Shown: positions 7,800 to 14,635 of the stretch, in pieces
Layout: each line of letters opens with the position of its first letter
How positions within the stretch are numbered: the first letter of the stretch is position 1
Position numbers and translations under genes: made by a program
The notes under the pieces: generated by a model
Seen by the model: the letters and a program-made list of their open reading frames with translations, nothing else
What the model was told of the DNA's origin: nothing
The model's database searches: none
Source: Hamiltosporidium magnivora
Lineage: Eukaryota; Microsporidia; Dubosqiidae
Length of the DNA: 14,635 nucleotides
Assembly: GCA_004325065.1 (NCBI GenBank)
Contig: PITI01000317.1
Coordinates: 1 to 14,635 of the forward strand
Direction: 5' to 3'

Positions 7800-9489
7800 C
7801 TTGATAATATTTTTTGTGTTATATTTTTTATACTTATACTTATAGCGAATTCCAATTTAAATATTCTTAAACACGTAAGAATATATAATGAATGCCAAAT
7901 GATGAAGATTCTGAATCAGATTATGACTAAAACTATTTTGAGTGTATTATATTTATTTTTTTTTCAGTACATATTCAAACGTATCATACACGTAAAACCA
8001 GACAATATCAAAGCTTTAGGTTTACTTTTATAAAAAATTATATTCTTTTTTTAAATTCTACGTAAATATACACTTCATATTACCAAATTCTTATACATAT
8101 AAGAATTATATTTTTTTAGATATATCATTAGTTCTATGTTATCATATAACTGGAATACATTTGGATATATATTACATCTCATGGTACCAATAATTTTATA
8201 AAAATCATAAAAAGACTTTTTAAAATAATTTAAACTCTTATTTTTTTTCAGCGAATTCTGTTATCTAGAATCAGAATACAAATATTAAGGAAAAAAATAG
8301 TAAATAGAAGAAATGGTTGTGTCTTGTACTTCAAAAATTTAATTTTTGCATTTTTTTAAAAATAGATAAGAGTATTGACTGACACTATATTTGAATAAAA
8401 ACTTTAAGCTCTGTTTTCAAAGCTTAATTTTTAATTATTTCGAATGAGATTACCTTTTTTATTGTGATTAGTATTATTTATCCTTTGATCTAGATATACC
8501 GGCAAGAATTATATACATCACAAAACAATAAAATATATTTTCAGGTCTGAACTCGCAAATAAATTTTGAAAAAAATATTTACTCTACTTTTTTACTAAAT
8601 ATTCGATTATCTATCTAGCTTTGAGCATAGTGAAGGATATTCTCATACATTTAAACTTTTAGATACATATATAGATTTAATACAGAACAAAGGTTGGTAG
8701 AACATTTTAGCAGCAAACCACATTCACATCCATATAAAGTTTCGAAACCAAGGACCAATTAGATTTTATATAATGTGCTAACAAGCATCTCTTTAAAAAA
8801 TATTGCTGATATTTTTTGATGAAATCTTAAAAGTTTCATAAAATGCTCAAAAAATAGAAATGCATCTTAAAAATATTTTTATAGAAAAATATTCATATTA
8901 ATTGTCGTATTTTATAGCGAATCCCTTTTGCTGAATTATAACATGGACAAGAGCAACATCTAGAAGATTATCAGATCCGCTAAATCGGATGGGTTCTGAC
9001 AATAAAATCGTATTATACTTTTTTTGTCAGGAAACGACTGTTTTGGCGGGAAAATAACAATTTTATGAAGAATTAAAGGATTTTAATCAAATAGGATTAT
9101 TTTAAAATGAAAAAACTTTAAATTTTAAAAAATGTTTTGAAATTCATTTAAAATAATAAAAAATGATATGAAAAAAAGTAAAAAGGAAACTTAAAGTTAG
9201 ATTAAGAAAAATGGCAAAAAAAATTAGAATTTTAGATAATTTTTCAACTCATTATTTTTTTTAATTTCCCTTGAAATACGCACTTCTTTAATTCAAATCA
9301 AAAAATTTAAAAAAATTAAGAGTATAAGACTCTGGTTATCAAAATACGTTTAAATAAAAAGGAAAAAAAGAATGTACTTTCCATTCGTTTTTATAAACAT
9401 TCTTTTACCTTGATTTATGAAATTTTCAGATGAATTTAATAATGAACAACTAGGGAACAGAATAAATAGATAGGAACATAATAAAATAG
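7800..9489. other. AT-rich spacer with small coding-like scraps
   Basis: No intact gene is seen. Two pieces have richer codon content than the surroundings. At about 8657-8758 a 34-codon stretch (part: RLVEHFSSKPHSHPYKVSKP) ends at a TAG. At 8935-9057 a 40-codon open frame contains RRLSDPLNRMGSDNKIVLYF and ETTVLAGK before a TAA. They could be remains of inserted elements or of the pseudogene that follows, but they share no frame continuity with it. A 12-codon acidic mini-ORF (MPNDEDSESDYD) lies at 7893-7931. I assign no function to any of these. Confidence 0.4.
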
Positions 9490-10161
9490 CAACAAGATTT
9501 ATGTACATTAATTGTACGAAATTCTTCAAAAACCGAGCATATAGAATCTAAGAATCCAATTGAAAATGAGGAAATTTTTAAATACAAAAATATTGAAGAA
9601 AGTCTAAGAAAATGGCATTATATTACCGGTATTTATATTTCTGACATAGAGGACAGAATAAAATGCTATATTAATTAATTACCTTATCCATCTCAGTTGA
9701 TCCATTACATGCCAAAGAAATTAAGGAAAAATAAGCTATGCGATATGACAGAAATTGATAAAATATTATGTGCTAAAAAATTTATTTTTTAATTCAGGAA
9801 TTGGCTCGAAAAATATTGTTCTGAAAGCAAATTATATTTTAAAAATTTTTCTGCAGGCTACAGCAATCCATCATACTTGAAAGTATTATGATACTAAATA
9901 GAAAGTTATAGCTATAATACTATCATAGAATCCAAAAGAATTAATAATTTTTTAAAGTGAAAAGAGATGGTGCTGTTCATCATAACAAAATAAGTGTTTT
10001 CCTTAAAAATTTTGTTATTCTTGGAAGGTCTTCGATACAAAGAGAAATGCCAAGAATATAAAGATCGAAATATTTTTATGGGATGGAATTTGAACTATTT
10101 TTGTGTTTGTTTTGGATGATTCCTAATGTGTTAAAGTAAACAAAAAAGAGCATATTTTTAA
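9490..10161 (+). pseudogene. Unidentified gene relic read in a single frame
   Basis: One frame remains coding-like for about 220 codons from after a TAG at 9487-9489 to a TAA at 10159-10161. It is broken by internal stops at 9676, 9790, 9889, 9895, 9958, 9991, 10117 and 10132. The first 62 codons are open. Readable segments include KTEHIESKNPIENEEIFKYK, EESLRKWHYITGIYISDIED, MPKKLRKNKLCDMTEIDKIL, NWLEKYCSESKLYFKNF and LEGLRYKEKCQEYKDRN. Stop density is well below what this base composition gives in a random frame, and no frameshift is needed, so damage looks like point mutation only. Charged, Trp/Tyr/Cys-containing segments suggest a former soluble protein. I do not recognise it. No ATG or promoter could be placed; the region from 9421 is a possible lost N-terminus. 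Confidence 0.5.
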
Positions 10162-10283
10162 AAAAAATTACAAACTATTGAGAGTAGAATAAATTATGAT
10201 AAAAAGACTTTTGCTTTTTTTATTTATATATCATTATGAGCTTTCTTTTATTTTTATTTTGTTTTATATTATTTTTCTATAAT

Positions 10284-10464
10284 TCGAGTAGGTTTGGTGG
10301 AGGTTGGATAACCACCAAAAAAATATTCGGCTCTGCAATGTGTCTGTGAAATTGGTGTAGGGATCATTGAATGGATTTTTCGGTGGAATAAATATCAAAA
10401 TACTTCTTCGGTTGTTTCATATGAGCTTTTTTGAGACGGAGAAAGTCTACGGAATGGCGAAACC
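10284..10464 (+). ncRNA. Speculative HDV-like ribozyme at the 5' end of copy B
   Basis: R2-class retrotransposons are known to carry an HDV-like self-cleaving ribozyme at their 5' end. Here the element begins with TCGAGTA (10284-10290), which can pair over 7 bp, including two G-U pairs, with TATTCGG at 10324-10330 (P1-like). GGTTT at 10291-10295 can pair with AAACC at 10460-10464 (P2-like). GGTGG/CCACC at 10296-10300 and 10312-10316 gives a P3-like hairpin. GTTTCA/TGAGAC at 10414-10437 gives a P4-like stem. The order of strands is that of an HDV pseudoknot. Against it: seven extra A between P3 and P1, an unusual first pair, an uncertain catalytic joining segment, and decay of the whole copy. 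Folded by eye only. Confidence 0.2.
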
Positions 10465-10590
10465 TTTTCTACAAATTTATTTAAAATATTTTATGTAACT
10501 TGATTGCAGACCGCGGTTGAATATGTAGGTAAAATCTAAATAAAAGCATGAAAACCAAGCCTTGCTCATCTGGATTAAAAGGCCTAGTGA

Positions 10591-12000
10591 CCGAGAGATA
10601 TAAAAAATGCAACGCATTTTAAGCCGGAGGAGCTAACTAGCAGGTTATACATGATAGTATATCTTTGCACTGTCGAAGTGGAACCATGTAAGTTTTCAAG
10701 ATATATCTTAGCTAAAAGTTTATTGGGTTCAGAAAATGTGTAGTAAGTTGGAATGCTGCTTGATCTTAGAGAGGCTTAAAGTGGAGCTTTGGTCTTCAAT
10801 CAATCTGATGCGACAGAGATTAGCAAACACGGGGCGTCTGCCTTGCTTATCAATTAAGTTTTACACACTTGGTAGATGAAAAGCTTTAAGATGCAGGTAT
10901 TACAGGGGGTACCGACAAGGTGTTGGGATAGCTGTTAGTTATGTTAAACCTAGAATGCGTTAATGCCATAACTACAATATAACACTTGCCTCTCTGTTAA
11001 AAAATGTGATAATTTATATAGATTTTTGTAGAATTTATTTATTTATTTATTTCATTTTAAAAGAATACGTATTGTACAACAAAAATCGTAGCAGGCCGTA
11101 GTTTAGAGATACCCGAATTAGAAGAAGCTCAACTAGCTAGGTTATATAAAAAATATAAAAACACTTACAAGATGAAAAGTTATAAAATGTTAATAATAGA
11201 TGACTAGTAAGTTTGTATGAATCATTATGATGGTTAAAGATAAGAAGTGCAGGATCACGTGACGAAGACACGATCTGCTATATTTATAATAAAAATGGGT
11301 TTTTTTAAGTAGAATGTGTATATTAAAACGAAAATCGGCCAAGCAACATAGTAGACTGTTTAGCGACAGTAAGCGAGAAAATGCTTGGTCACGATCATAC
11401 TAGATGACATAATTAAATGGTACGATAAATACACCAATTTCTGCTAATGAATAGAAATTTAAAGCCTTTGTAACGAAAGAGATGCCGCTTTGTTCAAGAA
11501 ATCCTTGATAATGACTTTGCAGAAAGTAAAGTTGAAAGCAGAACAATACTGTTCTAAAAGTCGGAATTATAAGCCAAACATGTTCTTTTAAGATAAAATA
11601 TACAATAGGATAACACGGCTTAAACTAGGAACGCCTATTGAGGCTCACTTCAAATATTTAAAGCGGAAGTGTTAAGGAAGATTATCTAGTAGCAAACGAG
11701 TTGGGTCTTTTTTATAAATTTAGTTAAATGATAATAAACGCGTATACGCATCTCCTAGTATGGAATCGTAACAAAATGTCACAATTCCTATCCCAAAAGA
11801 AAATTAAAATCCTAGAATTTAGAGGCACATATTGAGTCAATAATACACAAGAAGATGGTCGAAACAATCATTTTTTAACGACGAAAAGGACTTGAACTAG
11901 AAAGACCGAAGAGATCTGGAAAAGTACGCAATATATGCTATTAGTATAGATGAGTTTTAAAACAACACAACTTTTTTAAAGCAAGCAGATAACCAGAAAA
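10591..12000 (+). pseudogene. R2-like retrotransposon protein, multiply disrupted
   Basis: Fragments in changing frames belong to one protein. Open pieces are 10591-10740 (HFKPEELTSRLYMIVYLCTV), 11061-11210 (RSLEIPELEEAQLARLYKKY, ending MLIIDD), 11249-11554 (SNIVDCLATVSEKMLGHDHT, later RFVQEILDNDFAESKVESR), 11671-11724 (VKEDYLVANELGLFYKFS) and 11822-11938 (EAHIESIIHKKMVETIIF, RRKGLELERPKRSGK). The order from 11249 follows, as I remember it, the C-terminal zinc-knuckle and restriction-like endonuclease of R2-like elements: the His/Cys knuckle just before MLGHD, a PD motif, then an ANELG segment. Here the His and Cys of the knuckle read Cys and Ser, and the PD position (11574-11579) reads Pro-Asn. 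Many stops and at least three frame changes make it a dead copy. The reverse transcriptase core appears missing between 11210 and 11249. Confidence 0.55.
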
Positions 12001-12171
12001 ATAGGGTTAAAATTCCAAAACAAAAAATAATATACCTCTGATTTCAGAAAAAGGAACCACAGTAAACATAAACATAGAGTCGGATTTAGAGGAAGAATAT
12101 GTGTTTGTTAAAGATTAGAAGAGAATATATAACAGAAAAAAGCTGTTTTAAACCCAGAATTTTATTAAATT

Positions 12172-12263
12172 GAAATAAAGAGAAAAAATAAATTCGGATT
12201 TTTTATTTGTTCAACTTGATACTTTCAAAGGCATTTTATTTCTCTTCGAATTTTAGGTTGCGA
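12172..12263. other. Short spacer between copy B and the - strand gene
   Basis: About 90 bp separate the retroelement terminus from the stop codon of the convergent gene. On the - strand it carries AATAAA (+ strand TTTATT at 12235-12240), 24 bp past that stop, which may serve as its poly(A) signal. Confidence 0.45.
12235..12240 (-). terminator. AATAAA, possible poly(A) signal of the large gene
   Basis: Read on the - strand, AATAAA begins 24 bp downstream of the TAA of the 654-codon gene. The distance is typical for compact eukaryotic genes. The retroelement copy ends just beyond it without removing it. Confidence 0.3.
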
Positions 12264-14228
12264 TCATATAAGATTTATTTTTTGTTGCTTTATTGTTGCA
12301 AATAAAATACTATTTTTACTTAATCTAAATTGACATGCCTTAAAGGTATGAGATTGATAAATTTCCGAATAAGCTTGATTATTAAGTCCAGATTTTATGA
12401 TATAATTCGATAGAAAACATAAATCTTCAGTAACACTCATCAGGGCTGTTAAGTCTGTAAGTTTTTTAATCTGTTTCTGTACTTGATCTGTTTCGAAAAC
12501 CTCTTTAACAATTTTAACCATTTTCTGTATACATTTAGGATATTTTTCATTGGAAAAATCCAAACAAGCCGCTTCTTTTTTAAAGAAATCAATATATGCT
12601 AATGCAACTTCTACATAAAACGCTTTAATGTCTTTTATATCCACATCGTTTAATTCAATTGATTTGGAAAAAATTGCCTTTAAAAATTTGTTAGTCGAAT
12701 TAAAAAAAAATTCGAGGTTTAAGTTGCTACACTTTTGGTTTTTCAGTTGTAAAATAAAAGATGAAATTACTTCTGGTTTAGTTCTCAGTATACAATCTGT
12801 TAGAACTTTGCTGAACACGATGCGCTTACGATCTGAAACATATATGTCTTTATGGCTTAATTGCAGATTTATCCTTATAAAATCAAACATAACACTAAAT
12901 TTGGTAGAAATTTTTGCTTTTAAAAAAACATGTCTGACTATTGCATCAAATGTTTCGTATAATTCTTTCATTTTACATAAAATATATTCATTTCCAGCAT
13001 AAATTTTATAACCTTTATATTTTGAGTTAAAATATGTTTTATGACATTTACCAGATGCATTTGGATCTTTTATTGATACAAATGTCAGAGATTCTACATA
13101 TTTAAGCAATAAAATCCACAGACATGCATTTTTCACTAAATTTATATCTTCAATGATTAAATTTTCAACAAATAATTTCATGTGTATCAAACCTGGAAAG
13201 TATGTAAGGAAAGGAGAATCGTGTTTACAAAAATTAAATTTACCGATACTATCTATGAGTTTATGTTTTATCTTTTCTATATCAGAGAGTTCGGAAAAAC
13301 CGGAATTTTTCCAAAATAATTTTTCGTTTTGATCTACATATTTTATCAATTCGAGAAAGAATTTGGTATCCTCTAGTACATACATTGCATTTATATCGTA
13401 ATCTGCCTTTATAAAGGTAATTATATCCCTAAGACCAACTTCTAATTCTGATGAATCAATAAACATAACATATGATTTATTTTTTGTATTTATAACTTTA
13501 GTTAAACATTCTTGTTTAACTTTATCAAGCTCGTTTTTTAACCCTTCCTTTATTAATTCAAGTTTTGATACAGGTAATTTCGGATTATAAATATCTATAA
13601 GTTCTTCCGGATTATTATCAATATCCAAATTCGATTTGATATGGGAGGCATCCTGGGTCCCAATTTCCTCCGCTGTGATCAGAGTTTTGATTTTTTTGCA
13701 ATTTTTGGCGGTTAAGCTTTGATCGATTACAGGATTATATTTCCTCTTAGAAGAATTGCTATTTCGATGTATTTTTCGTCTAGATGTTTTATCTTTCACT
13801 CGGCTTCCCGTGTAAATTCCAGGCGGATATTGCCTTTTATAACCAGAAGGGAGACAATAACTTTTCTTTCCTTTGCATTTGTTTTCTAGCCATTTTTCCA
13901 TTCTATAATCTGATTTGTTTTGTTTAGACAAAATATCACCGTGGTAATTTGAAGAATTTTCAGTTGATATATTTTTTTCATCAGTATCTAAAGAATTATT
14001 GCTAGAAAATTCGGCAGCATCTTTTTTTACTAGACATGTTATTGATCGGTTATAACTTGATTGATTATCACAAGTTGGATTGAGAGAATATTCCTCTTGG
14101 CGACCAAATTTTAGACTACTATTTATATAATTCCTTGAATCATTTGCGTTTTGTCTGGAACAACGATCAAAACCTTTTAGTTTCGAAGACATTATTCTGA
14201 GAATATAGAATATATGAATGTATCTCAT
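12264..14228 (-). CDS. Orphan 654-aa protein, disordered basic N-terminus and helical C-terminus
   Basis: The only long intact gene in the window; I do not recognise the family. Residues 1-12 (MRYIHIFYILRI) are hydrophobic and precede a second in-frame Met (MSSKLKG, codon at 14190-14192), giving a 642-aa alternative. Residues 14-215 are polar and Ser/Asn/Lys-rich, probably disordered, with a basic patch at about 118-165 (KCKGKKS, KTSRRKIHR, SSKRKY) that could act as a nuclear or nucleic-acid-binding signal. Residues 220-250 look like a short amphipathic helix or coiled coil (SKLELIKEGLKNELDKVKQE). Residues 255-640 alternate hydrophobic and charged positions like an all-helical globular domain, with a hydrophobic helix at about 364-385 (LVKNACLWILLLKYVES). 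No catalytic motif is seen. It has no stops or frameshifts and a less AT-rich, codon-structured sequence. I prefer the first Met because of the GC-rich motif just upstream. Confidence 0.85.
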   Translation of the reverse strand: MRYIHIFYILRIMSSKLKGFDRCSRQNANDSRNYINSSLKFGRQEEYSLNPTCDNQSSYNRSITCLVKKDAAEFSSNNSLDTDEKNISTENSSNYHGDILSKQNKSDYRMEKWLENKCKGKKSYCLPSGYKRQYPPGIYTGSRVKDKTSRRKIHRNSNSSKRKYNPVIDQSLTAKNCKKIKTLITAEEIGTQDASHIKSNLDIDNNPEELIDIYNPKLPVSKLELIKEGLKNELDKVKQECLTKVINTKNKSYVMFIDSSELEVGLRDIITFIKADYDINAMYVLEDTKFFLELIKYVDQNEKLFWKNSGFSELSDIEKIKHKLIDSIGKFNFCKHDSPFLTYFPGLIHMKLFVENLIIEDINLVKNACLWILLLKYVESLTFVSIKDPNASGKCHKTYFNSKYKGYKIYAGNEYILCKMKELYETFDAIVRHVFLKAKISTKFSVMFDFIRINLQLSHKDIYVSDRKRIVFSKVLTDCILRTKPEVISSFILQLKNQKCSNLNLEFFFNSTNKFLKAIFSKSIELNDVDIKDIKAFYVEVALAYIDFFKKEAACLDFSNEKYPKCIQKMVKIVKEVFETDQVQKQIKKLTDLTALMSVTEDLCFLSNYIIKSGLNNQAYSEIYQSHTFKACQFRLSKNSILFATIKQQKINLI

Positions 14229-14232
14229 TTGC

Positions 14233-14250
14233 TGGGGTAGATTAACCCCA
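14233..14250 (-). promoter_or_regulatory. TGGGGT/ACCCCA inverted repeat just upstream of the large gene
   Basis: TGGGGT at 14233-14238 and ACCCCA at 14245-14250 are exact reverse complements separated by AGATTA. They end 5 bp before the ATG at 14228. G/C runs are very rare in the surrounding spacer. CCC- or GGG-type motifs directly before start codons are described as transcription signals in several microsporidia, so this may be the equivalent, or a protein-binding palindrome or 5'-leader hairpin. Confidence 0.45.
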
Positions 14251-14635
14251 ATATTTAAATTTTAAATAATTTAACGAATCTATAACAGAATATCAAAAAA
14301 TGTAGCCGAAAATATAAGAATTTGAAATAAATGTTTAATTATTTTTATTTTTTGTAGTATAAACTCTCATTTTCTATATTTAAGATTATATTTATGTGAA
14401 TTTGTTTAACAAAAATTTATATAGTAAATAATGAAAAATTATATTTTTTCAATAAAAATATATTATAACAACATTTAATATATCTATTTATGGAAAAATA
14501 ATTCCAAAATAGAAACTAATTAAACAATTGGAGAAGAAAAATTTGAATTATATATTTCGAACTATTTTTTTTTTTCAATTTTTAAAAACTTTTAATAAAT
14601 CAATGTATTATAAATATGAACAATTTAAAAAAATG
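14251..14635. other. AT-rich spacer, no secure gene
   Basis: About 385 bp of A/T-rich sequence upstream of the large gene. On the + strand the last bases contain TATTATAAATATG with an ATG at 14616-14618 that stays open for seven codons to the window edge; this could be the start of a divergent gene but cannot be judged. Nothing else is recognisable. Confidence 0.5.

Larger units (their letters stand above)
10284..12171 (+). mobile_element. R2-like non-LTR retrotransposon, decayed copy B
   Basis: A block of visibly higher G+C begins abruptly at about 10284, after pure A/T sequence, and ends at about 12171 with AACCCAGAATTTTATTAAAT, the same terminus as copy A. Inside are fragments of one long ORF on the + strand (described separately). 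At about 1.9 kb it is short for a full R2-like element, which is normally above 3 kb, and I see no clear reverse transcriptase catalytic core. Both ends seem present, so an internal deletion is likely. The orientation equals that of copy A. The - strand gene at 12264 lies about 90 bp beyond its 3' end. Confidence 0.6.

Noticed and set aside
7893..7931. Acidic 12-codon mini-ORF MPNDEDSESDYD after family copy 3
   Set aside because: Too short to judge; it could be part of an untranslated tail or chance.
8994..9032. CTGACAA...TTGTCAG inverted repeat in a slightly GC-richer patch
   Set aside because: Only 7 bp of stem with a loop of over 20 nt, no T-run or gene end nearby; likely chance.
10890..10915. 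GTATTACAGGGGGTACCGACAAGG read as a reverse transcriptase QGVP-type motif
   Set aside because: The frame around it is full of stops and the resemblance is only four residues; another frame there is more coding-like.
11193..11210. MLIIDD as a reverse transcriptase catalytic (F/Y)xDD box
   Set aside because: No other reverse transcriptase motif surrounds it and the stop follows at once; kept only as part of the decayed element.
12628..13002. 124-codon + strand open frame inside the large - strand gene
   Set aside because: It is a shadow of the 654-codon gene, which has better codon structure and length.

Overview
The window looks like an accessory, repeat-bearing stretch of a very AT-rich unicellular eukaryote. 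A microsporidian, possibly a large-genome type such as Hamiltosporidium, is my best guess. The reasons are the A/T-saturated spacers, short 5' leaders with a TATA box 27-30 bp from the ATG, single-exon genes without bacterial ribosome binding sites, and R2-like retroelement remnants of a kind I associate with such genomes. This is inference; no rRNA, tRNA or conserved housekeeping gene is present to fix the taxon.

Layout. Positions 1-321 are the 3' end of a non-LTR retrotransposon (copy A, + strand) whose last 74 codons are still open. A second, much more decayed copy of the same element (copy B, + strand) lies at about 10284-12171 and ends in the same 3' UTR sequence. Between them are three members of one unrecognised small-gene family, all on the + strand: an intact 191-aa gene (837-1412), a copy with one in-frame stop (4379-4681) and an intact 104-aa gene (7449-7763). 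All three share a near-identical promoter box ending in GTATAAATA, and they align without gaps over their first 47 residues: a hydrophobic signal-like leader, then a P..Q...F..(H/N)C.(M/I)F motif. The first copy also has a perfect 71-bp tandem duplication directly upstream of its promoter.

The rest of 322-10283 is mostly AT-rich spacer with relics. There is a frameshifted segment resembling a transposase helix-turn-helix (4838-5197), a roughly 220-codon single-frame pseudogene of unknown origin (9490-10161), and small scraps of more balanced base composition near 3150-3403 and 8620-9057.

At the right, on the - strand, is the only long gene: an intact 654-codon orphan (14228-12264) with a disordered basic N-terminal third and a helical, globular-looking C-terminal two thirds. 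It lies tail-to-tail with copy B, about 90 bp apart. No biochemical pathway can be assembled from these genes. The coherent story is a dispersed family of small, possibly secreted proteins under a common promoter, in a region repeatedly hit by transposable elements.
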